A DNA stretch of 37,988 bases. Origin: Chara braunii (lineage: Eukaryota > Streptophyta > Charophyceae > Charales > Characeae). The stretch is from positions 150,638 to 188,625 of the forward strand of contig BFEA01000676.1 in assembly GCA_003427395.1 (NCBI GenBank), in the 5' to 3' direction. Both the position numbers and the translations under genes were made by a program. This document shows positions 20,679 through 30,650 of this stretch, one piece after another. Within the stretch, counting starts at the first letter, position 1, and every line of letters begins with the position of its first letter. Under the pieces are notes generated by a model, which worked only from the letters and a program-made list of their open reading frames with translations, was not told the DNA's origin and did not search any database.

Positions 20679-22204
20679 TTGCCACCGTGTTCTCCTGGCG
20701 GTCAGATATGCTTCCCCTACCGAAACGACCACCGAGCGAGTACGAAGCACGTGACGGTTACCATACACGGAAAGCCGTACGAACTGCATGTGCCCCATTA
20801 TGTACCCAACAAAACCCATCGATTGATTGTGGATATTTTGACTGAATATCAAAATGCGATTAGCGTAACGGACACGGATATTGGATTGTCTTTAGTTATT
20901 CAAAACGAGATTCAGACCGGAACGCATCCCCCGATCCACTGTAAGTCGTACCGATATTCTCTTGCAAAAAGAAAAATTGCACTACAAAGAATCAAGGAGT
21001 TTGAGGATAACGGGTGGATCGAACCAGCAACAGGACCTTGGTCATTTCCCGTGGTCTTAGTCCCAAAAAAGAGTGGATCGATTCGCATTTGCATTGATTA
21101 TCGAAAGTTGAATGACATCATAATCAAGGATGTGTATCCCCTTCCCCAGATTGATGATTTGTTGGATGCGATTGGGTGTGCGAATTGTTTCAGTAAGTTT
21201 GATATTCGCCATGGATTTCATCACATCTTGGTTAGAGAGGAGGATCAGCCAAAGACGACCTTTGTATTGTTCGAAGGCACCTGACAGTGAATTCGTTGTC
21301 CGATGCACCAGCCACGTTCCAAAGGGCGATGAACGTGACCTTTTAGAATTTCATTAACAAGACCCGACTTACGCAGGGGATGATTAATTTTTGCGTTATT
21401 GTGTACATGGATGATATTCTGGTCTATTCGGAATCATTTCACGGGCATGCGCAACATATTGAATGGACGCTGGGAGCACTGCGAGACGCTGGGTTCAAAA
21501 TTGCACTGGAAAAGAGCGAGTTCTTCCTCTCGGAAATCTCGTTATTGGGTTACGTAGTAACGCGAGGCAGGTTAAGGCCAGATTCGAGAAAGGTCGCGAC
21601 TGTCCGAGAGGCTTCCATGCCCACGTCATTAACACAGGTTCGGTCCTTTTTGGGACTGGCGTCGTACTACCGCAGATTTATCAAGGGTTTCGTGGCGATC
21701 ACATGACCTCTAACGAATCTTCTGCGTAAGGACCAGTCCCTACGGTGGGACACCAAGTCCGAGCGGGCCTTTGTCACTTTGAAGGAGGCCCTGATTACTG
21801 CGCCTATTTTGATCCGGTTGGACCCGCAAAAGCAGTTCATACTCATTACGGACTGGCAACCTGAATCGATCTCCGCTATTCTAGCCCAGAAGGGTAAAAA
21901 CGGTCGTGAACACGTTATTGAGTGCGCTTCTCGGACAGTGCCTGACGAGAGGAGAAATGATTCAGCTCCTCATGGAGAGTGTTATGCAGTGGTTTGGGGA
22001 ATTTAACATTTTCATCCGTATCTCTACGGACAGAAGTTCCTCCTTGTCACAGATCATGAACCCTTACTGACCCTCAAGAGGCCCACCAACAACACGGGTT
22101 TGATTGGACGTTGGGCGGTACGATTGCAAGAATAAGATTTCGATATTGTCCATCGGAAGATGGAGAAGCATGGGAACGTTGACGGCTTGACACGTCTGCA
22201 TTGA
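20679..22204 (+). pseudogene. reverse transcriptase-RNase H of the Ty3 element, broken
   Basis: Copies element RNA to DNA. RT first half (to 21284): GWIEPATGPWSFPVVLVPKK, then RICIDYRKLND and FSKFDIRHGFHHI, with the first catalytic Asp near 21201. At 21282-21290 two TGA codons stand where Trp is usual, and a frameshift follows; APATFQRAMN is readable near 21306. The second half is in the frame from 21380, with YMDD at 21404-21415. RNase H: LITDWQPESISAIL (catalytic Asp in TDW, where most Ty3 elements have TDAS), ECASR, HGECYAVVWGI, then TDHEPLLTLKR and HGNVDGLTR. Stops lie at 21704, 22004 and 22133, and the frame closes at 22202. The TDW form of the RNase H motif is a family mark. Confidence 0.88.
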
Positions 22205-22311
22205 CCCGACTAGGTGACTAAAGGGGAGGAGATTACCTCGTGGAAGGAACCAGAACCAACCAACGAGCGTTCATACGGACAATTGGCCATCCTTCCTCGA
22301 GCTCCTAGGGG

Positions 22312-24045
22312 GTGATTGACACGATGGGGATGGGATGCGCAGGTAATCCCGAAGGTCCCCTTTCTCCTCTCTCATCCTCCTCCTTTTCCTCCCTGCTTGA
22401 TAAATTTTGCTATTTTTGTATGGCAATTTCGAGAGTCGACTCGGTCCTTATGCGACCGAGCGGGGAATGTTATGTCGAGTGGGTAGATTGTCAACGATGT
22501 GTTTCCCAAGCCCATGGTTCCTGTATACAGTACCAAAGTGCAGACAAACCCTGGTTGTGTCCTCTGTGCCGCACTAATAAAATCCCGACGGAGGCTCGAT
22601 TTCTCAAAGCCACGTCCGAAGGATTAGAAAAAACCCGGTGGTTTAGAAGGGCTGAAGTTTGGACATATGTCGTCTTGATAGCTACGGTGGTTGGGAACCC
22701 CCTCCGAGATTTCACAAAGGAAGATTGCAGATGAGCCAATGAGAGAGCTCCGAGTCCAGATTACGGATGGAATGAGGGACACTTAGAAAAACGGAAAACG
22801 GACGGAAGCGGGATTTGGATGTCTGTCCCGCATCCGTCTGTGAGGTACGACTGGGTTAAGTACGAGGAAACTGTGGTGCATTTCGCTGCCCGAATCACGG
22901 AGGCGGCGATTGATAAAAATGAGTGGTATTGGTGCAACATTCGTGACGATGTTAAGTTCATCGTTTGAAATTGTCAGATCTGCGCCGCTCAGAAGGCGCC
23001 AATTCAGCCGCCTAGGTCGATAGTGCCTACTGTAGTCGAACGACCATTCCAGAGGGTTAGTATGGATACCACCGATATTGTCGTACCCCCTGGACTGAAT
23101 AGCTATGAGTATTCCATTCTGCTGGTATTCGTCGACCACTTTTCGAAATGGATCGAGGCCTATCCATGCAAGACGCGACAGGCGGCCGAAATCGCGCGGT
23201 ACGTCAACCGTTTTCTCGGAATGCACCAGGACACGGAGGAGATCCTGACAGATAATGGGGCATAATTTAGAGGGGAAGTCTTGAGGAATCTAGTCTTACA
23301 CGGTGTCTCCATCCGCAATACTGCTCCCCACATGTCGCAATCCAACAGACTGGGAGAGAACGCCAATCGGGTGATTAAGACCGCCTTGCGACGCAATATC
23401 GCGGCAAATGACACGAGGCCTTGGCCCGATATCATGGACCATATCCTGGCTATCCACCGGGGGACACCCCACGAATCCACGGGTCTGACCCCCTTCCAAC
23501 TACGGACCAATAACCTACCCTGTGTAGCCTTACCGAGCCTAAATGATGAGATGGCCCTTCGGCGACAGACCACTAGGGCGACAATTAAGGATAGGGTCCA
23601 ACGCCATCTAGAACTGATGGAAAAGGTCCTCCCTCGATTGATCCGAAAAAGACAACGAATAACAGAAATGGCCCATGGGAGACAGGTTCGGAGTTATAAG
23701 GCTCGACATGGGAACGTTGGGCCTCGGCCCGAATATAAATTAGGGGACATTGTGTAGGTGAGGAAATGTGCTCGCCAAGGCAAGCTAGCGCCACGATTCT
23801 TCGGGCGATTTCGTGTGGTCGAGCTTGGTCTCAGTGGGGTGAAAACGGTGAGGCTTGCGCGGGAGGTGTTGGGGAGTCGATCGGCTCGCCCGATCATTCA
23901 ACACATGTCCTACCTTCGTCCTCTCCCCTCTTCCCCTTCTCCTCCGTCATCTGCATCGTCCCTCGGTCAAGACGAGGACGACGACTCTCTAGAATCCTCC
24001 TTTCTCTCTCAACCATCGTCTTCGACTCCGCCTCCATGGCCATGA
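22312..24045 (+). pseudogene. integrase of the Ty3 element with an N-terminal PHD-type zinc finger
   Basis: Inserts element DNA into the genome. One frame runs throughout, with stops at 22732, 22966, 23263 and 23755. Residues 33-86 (22408-22569) form a C4HC3 set: C33-x2-C36-x23-C60-x2-C63-x4-H68-x2-C71-x11-C83-x2-C86. Trp81 stands two residues before the seventh ligand Cys, the PHD hallmark. The integrase zinc region follows, with NCQIC at 22969-22983. The catalytic core has Asp in SMDTTD (23065), Asp in LTDNGA (23251) and Glu in GENANRV (23356); the last two are 35 codons apart, the usual DD35E spacing. C-terminal domain: YKLGDIV, GKLAPRFFGRFRVVE and HMSYLRPL, then a Ser/Pro/acidic tail to TGA at 24043. 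There is no chromodomain at the end. The PHD finger is unusual for this family. Confidence 0.85.
22408..22569 (+). other. PHD finger coding segment
   Basis: All eight zinc ligands in order, in frame with the integrase, with the Trp at position minus two from the seventh ligand and an aliphatic-Asp before the third. The x23 and x11 spacings are slightly outside the commonest ranges. PHD fingers usually bind histone H3 tails; a role in choosing insertion sites is inferred. Confidence 0.72.
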
Positions 24046-25578
24046 GTTTTTCGACAGAGCAGGTGATCAATGAGCATCTCATGACCCCGAGGGGATGTAT
24101 AGCGATAATCCGGCAGGTACAGCGACCTCGGTTGAGTCCCGATCTCCTTCGATTCGCCGCCTTCTTCAACACAGCAGCCATCCACGCGGCAACAGAGTTC
24201 CGTTTTGTACACGCAGGGGCGACGCGTGTACTTGGCGAGATTTCGGCTTTCAGCGCCTGTCCTTGCCCGACGTTAGCCACATATCCGTCATCGTCACTTT
24301 CACCGGTGACATCACGGCGTTACACCCGGTGATCCATAAAGACATCTATCAGCAGTTGAGAGGTTGGGCCGAGGAGATCACGGCCACGTGGGTCGAGTTG
24401 CTGGCTCGGCTAGGGGAAAGAATTGTGACCACAGACGATATAGACCTCCGACTCCGCACCTCTAACAGCGATTCGGAGATCCTTCTCCTGGAGCTCCTCC
24501 TATTTGAGCGGTCCCAATGAACCGTCATCGTCTCTCCCTCTTCAACCTTCCGTCTGATCTCCCCACCTTCGGCAATCTGTGATCGATCCCACTCTCTCTT
24601 TCCGAATCCAGGAGCTTAGCGTACCGATTTTGGATGAAGACAAGTGGAATGGGTGGAGGGACGCCTACGTAAAGCTCAACTTTTGTTGGTGTGCGTGGTG
24701 TTTCATTGGGCGGAGCCAGCCCCCGAAGCTGAAGGGGGTGAGGTCCCGGACGATGAGGTGGAACTGTTGATCGTGCAAGCTTGACGAACGAGTATGGAGG
24801 GAGAATTGTTGGGGATAGTATTTGGCAAGGTGGAGGAAGGACATCTCGAAGCAATCACGGACGAGTTGCTGGTGTTTTTGGCGCAACTGGTGGACGATTT
24901 ACCTCTCGACATCCTATTGAGGTGTGATGGGAAGTCGGGGAGCGACGTGCTCGCTCGCGCGCTTGCGCCACATCTTCTGTGGTCCACGTGTACGGAGCTG
25001 GACGGGGATAACTGCTTTTACCCGTACCCGAGCCTCTACCTCGAGATTGACGTCACTGACCTCACACTGTGGGACCCTTTTATCCGACGGGAAAACGTGT
25101 TAGGAGCCAGTGATGAAGAAGAGGAAGAAGAAGAAGAAAAAGAGGAAGAAGAAGAAGAAGAAGAAGAAGAGGAGTCAGAGGAAGAAGAATCGGGCACCGA
25201 CCGAGACGATCCCGACTACATCGGGTTTGAGGAGGAGGAAGAGGAAAGAGGAACGGGAGAGCCGAGGAGCCGTCCCCTCGAAGCAAAAAGGAAGAGGAAG
25301 CTGAAGCGCAACGGAGGCGGGAGAAAACGGAGGGCAAACGACCTGTCGACGAGTCTGAATGGCCGCCACCACAGTTACTGCTGGGCGATCCGTCGATGAA
25401 TCCGGGGCCACCGCACGAAGAATCCGATGGAACCACAACGGAGAGATCAGGAAGCCGACGCCGCCGAAGGAGTGAATCCCCGGCTCCGTCTTCTCCGCCA
25501 TCCCGAGCCAGTCTTCGTCTTTGTGGAAATACGGGCGATCGGGCTTCGTCCCCGGTCGTTATCGCGCCGTCCCCTTGA
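24036..25578 (+). pseudogene. third-ORF block between integrase and 3' LTR, unknown function
   Basis: ATG at 24036 overlaps the integrase stop (atggccatga). Its frame (TEQVINEHLMTPRGCIAII...) stays coding-like to about 24240. There it passes to a frame with FTGDITALHPVIHKDIYQQL that ends at TGA 24518; an ATG overlaps that stop. Coding-like pieces follow: IQELSVPILDEDKWNGWRDA near 24600, then an acidic segment, and a 24794-25399 ORF. The last has a hydrophobic helical start (HLEAITDELLVFLAQLVDDL), a long Glu run (about residues 106-155) and a basic KRKRKLKRNGGGRKRR patch like a nuclear signal. A frameshift near 25335 joins an Arg/Ser/Pro-rich tail to 25578. Position matches env-like or accessory ORFs of other Ty3 elements, but I see no clear signal peptide or membrane anchor. 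It is possibly a nuclear acidic protein. Confidence 0.5.
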
Positions 25579-26217
25579 CTTCCTCACCCCTCACCAACTC
25601 CTGGGCCGACCCCCGTTCCCTGATGGATGGTGCCCTTTCCCGCCCTCTCTCTTCCACCAGTTCTACACCACGTGCCTTCTTATCACCGTCGTCCCCCACG
25701 CTACCACCCGCTCCTTCGTCGCCTCCTTTCCTCTCCATGTCCTTCTTTTCAGCGTAAACTAGCGGGAATTTAATAATATCAAAATTTATTGCATTATCTC
25801 GGACACAGTTCCTGCCTGTGAAAATTACGAGAATTTCCCTTCTGCTATCCCTCGCACCCTCTCCACCCTCTAGCCCAACTATCTTGCCTCTCTTCCTCAT
25901 CAACGGGAGCACCCTCGATTCCCCCGCATCCACCGCACCGTCCACTACACCCGCATCCCCACGAGTGACAGGGAAATCCGCCGCTTCGTACCTCCTCTTC
26001 CCCAAGTCCATCCATCACCTCCTCCTCCCGTTATCAGATTGCCCTTCCCCGGAAACGTTTGAGGGAGAGCCCACAAATGCCCCGACTGAGTGACTTCTAC
26101 ACTCTTATCTTACGGTATGTGGCAAGTGTGAGCTCAATCCTCGAGATATAGATTGATGCACAAGTGTGTGAGCAAGCGGGAGCTTGCTCAAGATTGGAAA
26201 CCCCTGGGCGTCACATA
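25579..26217 (+). other. non-coding region before the 3' LTR
   Basis: Pyrimidine-rich, with low-complexity Ser/Pro reading frames (for example 25818-26093) that I do not support as genes. A hairpin, gagcaag-cgggag-cttgctc, lies at 26170-26189 and a perfect palindrome cgtcacatatgtgacg crosses the LTR start. No clear polypurine tract is visible directly before 26218. Confidence 0.55.
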
Positions 26218-26973
26218 TGTGACGAACCATAATCACCATTTTCTGTAATTGCGCGACTTTATGCGCGAAGCTGCCTTGAGGAAATAGATGGGTCGGATGA
26301 ATGAGTAGTGGAAAGATGGGTCGGTTGGACAGATTGCATGGATAACCTCGTTTGTTTTGGTTTTCTGTGGGAATCTATCGGGTCGGTATCGGAAAAGTTC
26401 CGCGTCAACGATTGGGTAACCGCGCCTTAGCGAGCGCGAGGGACAACGGTGGCCATGACTTCTTTCAAGTTCTTGTTCTGCTAAGAGCACTAGGAATTTT
26501 TGGCGCGATCATCACGGGGGAATATCATTTTTGAATTTTCAACTAACGACGAGCCCCCCACGGGCTCGCGGAATTGTTTTTGGGCTCTTCGAAATTTCTT
26601 TTTTGCAATTAGGACTTAGGCTAGGAATTTAGGTACTCTGAATTTTGTTGCGCCGCGCTTCTCACTCACGCGCATCTTGCGACGCTAGGAACTGGGCTCT
26701 GACTGAATCACGCCCTTAATCTTGTGTAACTGTCATTTTGGCGGGCGCGATTGTAAATGTATCTTTCTTCTTTCTTGGTTTCCTCGTGTTTGCCCGCCTT
26801 CTTCTTCTTGCATGCTTAATGCTCCGTTCTAATTGGCCTAAACGCCTATACGACCGGATCGAAGCGCGGAGTGCGGCTACGACCCCCACGCCGCGGCCTG
26901 GCCATGCAGGCATAGGCACTTCTTCTCTTCTTCTCCTGATCGCTTGGGCTTAATCTCGTATCTTTCGCGCAAG

Positions 26974-26989
26974 CATGCATGCTATAAAT
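26974..26989 (+). promoter_or_regulatory. likely LTR promoter in the 3' LTR
   Basis: catgcatg then cTATAAAT, identical to the 5' LTR site while the surrounding LTR has diverged. A 3' LTR promoter could drive transcription outward into 28766 and beyond. Motif evidence only. Confidence 0.5.
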
Positions 26990-27244
26990 TTGGCAAGCGC
27001 GATTAGTTTGCTCACTATGAACCTTGTTGTTAGCGCCATCTGTGAGGGTCGGCTAACGAGTCAACTTGAGAGGTGAGTCGACGAGAGAGTTGGGCGATCC
27101 GACGAGCTGGTGTTAGGTATGAGGGGTTGACGTGTGGGCCGCGACAGAGTGTGGCGCACAGGCGAACCTGGCTTGCATGCTCAAACCAAGCGGGTTGACC
27201 ATTCTGTGTTGATGCGCGACGACGTACTGCTCGCATCGGGGAAT

Positions 27245-27245
27245 G

Positions 27246-27321
<76 letters not shown>

Positions 27322-27357
27322 NNNNNNNNNNNNNNNNNNNNNNNNNNNNNNNNNNNN

Positions 27358-27420
<63 letters not shown>
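27245..27420. repeat. (GA)n microsatellite in the 3' LTR with assembly gap
   Basis: GA repeats broken once by an extra A (near 27270) and by 36 N (27322-27357). The true length is unknown. It is longer than the 66-base tract in the 5' LTR. Confidence 0.95.
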
Positions 27421-27422
<2 letters not shown>

Positions 27423-28069
27423 AACTTTGTGTGGAATGAAGTCTCTCCTTCCAACTATCTGTATAATTTTGATTTATACTTTGGCCGATCTTCTTGCGGC
27501 CCTTTCGGACTTTCTTTGTAAATCGTTTCGGATTTTCTTTGTTGCCTTTGCTTCGTGTGTATGCATGACATGGATGTGAATCCTTTTTCCTTTATCTTAT
27601 TCTGTGATGTATGCTTAATTATTTCGTCACTTTCTAGTATCCATCTGTGTCAAGCAACAATTCTGGGTCTGATCGAAAACCCTTGCTATGGATGTTTTGG
27701 GTTTAATTGTTAGCCTTTGATTGTTATCAGATCACGGAGAGTGCCATGATGTGCTGTCCCTCTATGTCAGGACAATTGCCCCCCCCCCCCCCCTTTCTCT
27801 TTTCCTTTGTTACCTGAATGACATGGGTGTGAATGAAATGACTAGATCTCACCCGAAATAACATGGGTGGGATAGTTGCATGCATGTAGGACACAATTGA
27901 TACACCGACACGAGAAATTTGAGCCCGACCCACTTTCGCTCCTGTGCATACTCGCGTACGACCACAATCTCGAGAAAACCGAATCGCAGCGTACGCGTGC
28001 GTCTGCATGAGTCGACCTCGACCCTGACTCACTATAAGGGATGTGGGAAACCGAGTTCACTAGTCGGAT

Positions 28070-28498
28070 ATGCCTGTAGAAATTCCCTTTTGGATCACCG
28101 ATCGTGAGAGCCTGAGGGACCTGAAATATCACAAATACTGGGAGGGTGAAAATCTCAGACGGGGGGGAAACTTAAGAAACCCGGAATTCCATTGTCTGAC
28201 GGAGAACGACCGATTGTGCGCGAGAGACTTTCAATGGGCCATAAGTAACGACCCTAGGGGACCAGACTATCCGGAGAGTAACAACACTCAATATTACATA
28301 TCTCCGGGCTTCGTCGTTATTAGTACCAATTTCCCTCCCTTCCACCTCCTCCTTCCATATAACCAGCTCACAGTGGTATCGTGGAATTCCATAGCCCGCT
28401 ATCGGCCCCGCATATCGTGCGAAAAGTGCCAACGGCACCACGCGTATCGAGCTTTGGAAATTACCTGGCAAACCCGAGCCGCAGCCCAGCGGCGCTGA
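28070..28498 (+). CDS. LTR-internal ORF, 3' LTR copy (about 142 codons, unknown function)
   Basis: Uninterrupted from ATG 28070 to TGA 28496-28498. The protein begins with a basic and acidic mix (FWITDRESLRDLKYHKYWEG), then NDRLCARDFQWAISND, a hydrophobic stretch FVVISTNFPPFHLLLPY, and LTVVSWNSIARYRP. A CEKCQRHH segment that could bind metal follows. An in-frame TAG 12 bases upstream limits this copy; the 5' LTR lacks it. A diverged relative of the C-terminal half exists at 15014-15286. The ORF lies on the R/U5 side, downstream of the TATA-like box, so it could sit in the leader of the element's RNA. I do not recognise a family. It may be real accessory coding capacity of this element family or a chance frame; the outside relative favours the first. 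Confidence 0.45.
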   Translation: MPVEIPFWITDRESLRDLKYHKYWEGENLRRGGNLRNPEFHCLTENDRLCARDFQWAISNDPRGPDYPESNNTQYYISPGFVVISTNFPPFHLLLPYNQLTVVSWNSIARYRPRISCEKCQRHHAYRALEITWQTRAAAQRR

Positions 28499-28765
28499 CA
28501 ACTGTTCGAACCGCGTGACAACCACCACGACCCACTAGTTCACCAGATGAGGAATCGACCACAGCGACGCAACTGGCAGAGACGATAATCCCAGACACGA
28601 TCTTCATGTACCATCTTGCACCGTTGTCCCTAAACTTGCCACCGGAGATCTCAGTTCCGACCCGAGACTCCACACCCACTTTCCTAAAATCCTTGGCACA
28701 CCCCCTTTTCGTATTTTTGGGCCCCCATCCCACTCCGATCAGGAAGTCGTGTTGGGCGTGAGGTT

Positions 28766-29090
28766 TGGGCGTCATAGCACCACCAGCCATTTTGGTCCGG
28801 TGGAGAACAACCTCCGAAGAATGAGCTTTAGGTTATACAACATTCTCATGAGGTTTCTAGTTTGCCTGTGAAAGGTAGTGGTGGCTTAGGGAGAAGTCCG
28901 TCCACTCACCGCCTGCCACCTTCTAGTAGAACGTTAACGAAACTGAGATTCCAGTTCCAACCTGGAACTCCACCCCACCCCCCTCTTCCCGAAAATCCTT
29001 GGCACACCCCCAATTATGTGGTATCTTGGACCCTTCTACACATATTCCGCTCTGTCAGAAAATCACCATCCGGTGTGAGGTTTGTTGCGC
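28766..29090 (+). repeat. diverged relative of the LTR 3' end
   Basis: Bases 28945-29085 contain gagattccagttccaacc, then ggaactccac, aaaatccttggcacacccc, and end with ccggtgtgaggtttg. The LTR end has the same words in the same order (gagatctcagttccgaccc, gagactccacac, aaaatccttggcacacccc, gggcgtgaggtttg at 28646-28768). Identity is clearly lower than between the two LTRs. Together with 15014-15300 on the other side it could be the second half of an older LTR split by the insertion. Confidence 0.55.
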
Positions 29091-29390
29091 ACCACATCAC
29101 AAGCCTTAGTGTACTTATTTAGTATTTACATTATTTAGTTTTCCAAGCTCTATCCAACAAAGAGGGTCCCTTCCATCGCAAAAAAAGTCACATAATATTA
29201 TATATATATCATATCTATATATGTATGTAGCAGACCCACCAGGTGTGGTGCTCCGCTAGTGGTAGAGATGGAGATGGAGGAAGAAGGGGGGAGCGAGATG
29301 GCACAACGCAGCTCCCCACGCAAGACTCCAACGCATGTACTCCAAAATGTGTCACTGAAGAATGATCCGAAAGCAGCCAAAGGCTGGGGT
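29091..29390. other. unrecognised sequence with TA-rich tract
   Basis: A TA-rich microsatellite-like tract lies at 29196-29229. The rest shows no ORF or RNA gene I can support. Confidence 0.5.
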
Positions 29391-29393
29391 ATA

Positions 29394-29517
29394 CCCCAGC
29401 GGACTGGCGGGACTGGACTGGACTGGCTAGTACCGATAGAGGTACCGGCCTGGACTGGACTGCCCCGAATAAAACACAGGCCTGTGAGAACAGGCCAAGG
29501 GGCTGGTCTCACAGGCC
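29394..29517. repeat. palindrome and hairpin cluster with GGACT repeats
   Basis: A perfect 16-base palindrome ctggggtataccccag (29394-29409) is followed by several ggact(gg) units and then an inverted repeat with 15-base arms (29479-29493 and 29503-29517, one mismatch, 9-base loop). It could be secondary structure in the 3' part of the minus-strand element or an unrelated small repeat. Confidence 0.7.
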
Positions 29518-29736
29518 CACCAACCAGAGATCCGCTACACAATCCTCGGCCTGTGATGGATCACCTAGATGCAAACACGCTTCCATCAAGAAGCAGAACT
29601 CTACCAAAGAAAAAGAAAACCTGAGTAGTCTAGGATGAAAAGCGACCTCCATGCTGAGTCCATGCGATGCAACCTAGGCTAGAAAATGTCACAAAACAGC
29701 AATGTCACAGCTATCAGCCTAAGTAAAAGCAGAAGT

Positions 29737-29908
29737 AACTAACTAGCATACATGTCCTAGGAAAGCAGAAAGTATGATAACTAGATCCTATAATGTTGGA
29801 GGCAGTAGCCTCAGTCTGGTAACAACTGACTAGTGTATAAGTCCTAAGAACAGCAAAAGCAGAACAACTAAATCCTAGAAATGTCAGAGGCAGTAGCCTC
29901 AGTCTGAG
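29737..29908. repeat. imperfect 88-base tandem duplication
   Basis: aggcagtagcctcagtctg occurs at 29800-29818 and 29888-29906. The sequence before each copy is similar (taact..., gtcctaag/gg, aactagatccta/aactaaatccta). Two units only. Confidence 0.75.
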
Positions 29909-30650
29909 AGCAAGAAAGCAATCAACAAGACAACCATATGTCACAAGAGAAGTGTGTCATAAACCAAAGGGTGGGATGGTCTCTGAGGGTGGCGAATGCA
30001 GCCTAGGGGTCGAAAACTCCTAAGGGCATCCACACATAGTAACAGGGGGAACACATGTCGTTAGGCTCAATGAGGGTAGGGAACAGGGAGCGGACCAAAC
30101 CAATGACCCTAACAGATAGACCATCAGGGCGGGTAAAGCTCAACTAAGGGATGACCACTATGGAGGGTCGACCATGCAAGAGAACAGGGGAGCCTGGTAT
30201 ACTGGGCGCATCTAGATGAAGCATGCGGGGCTGCCTAACTAAGGCGTAAGGGCCGGCAGAGGGTAGAAAGATGATGGGTAAGGGAATGATGCAGGTGACT
30301 CCTAAGGTGGGGAAGTCGAAGCTAGATCCGTAAGATGGGAAACTAGGGCAATGCTACGGTCCCGATGCCTATGCGTATACCAAGGGAGAGCCCAACTCAG
30401 AGGAACCCGGCTAAAGGGAGACCATCATGCGACACAAGCAGGGTACTGTACAGGGTGAAGTGGTAAGAGAGTGGCGACGTCTGAAGTAGGCAGAGCTGAT
30501 CGTGACGAAGTCCATGAAGCTGCCGATGACGTCCGCGATGAAAAGTCCGGAATGTCATCGAGGAAGAGCCGCAACATCGACGAGCTAAAGTAGCAAAACT
30601 TGAGTGGATGGCGTACTGAGAAGTCAAAGACGTGGGAATGTAAGTCAGAG
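29909..30650 (-). other. probable 3' untranslated/LTR part of the minus-strand Ty3 element
   Basis: Follows the chromodomain ORF stop on the minus strand. No coding pattern is seen. I found no direct repeat with 37044-37988 by eye, so the LTR pair cannot be delimited here; one LTR may lie beyond the right edge. Confidence 0.4.

Larger units (their letters stand above)
15573..28765 (+). mobile_element. Ty3/gypsy LTR retrotransposon with long LTRs and PHD-integrase, inactivated
   Basis: Two direct repeats begin alike with tgtgacgaacca (15573 and 26218) and end alike with gggcgtgaggt (near 17979 and 28764). A tRNA-iMet-like PBS follows the first. Internal order is gag-knuckle-PR, RT-RNase H, PHD-integrase, which is the Ty3/Metaviridae order. 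A further 2.1 kb with extra ORFs precedes the 3' LTR. The LTRs differ by scattered substitutions and indels, so the insertion is not young. I found no perfect 5-bp target-site duplication (tgcgt on the left, gggcgt on the right) and no clear polypurine tract at the 3' LTR. All ORFs contain stops or frameshifts. Confidence 0.9.
26218..28765 (+). repeat. 3' LTR of the Ty3 element
   Basis: Same content as the 5' LTR but with a longer (GA)n tract, a gap of Ns, and scattered differences (for example an extra aatcaccat near 26230). The TATA-like box is at 26983-26989 after the same catgcatg motif. The C homopolymer is at 27780-27793. Confidence 0.9.

Noticed and set aside
24794-25399. Envelope-like protein
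   Set aside because: The position fits but there is no signal peptide, membrane anchor or glycosylation pattern. A nuclear-type acidic and basic protein is the safer reading.
25818-26093. Possible secreted Ser/Pro-rich protein before the 3' LTR
   Set aside because: Low-complexity, another frame looks equally coding-like, and no conserved motif.
27113-27521. ORFs across the N gap in the GA tract
   Set aside because: Microsatellite artefact with undefined bases.
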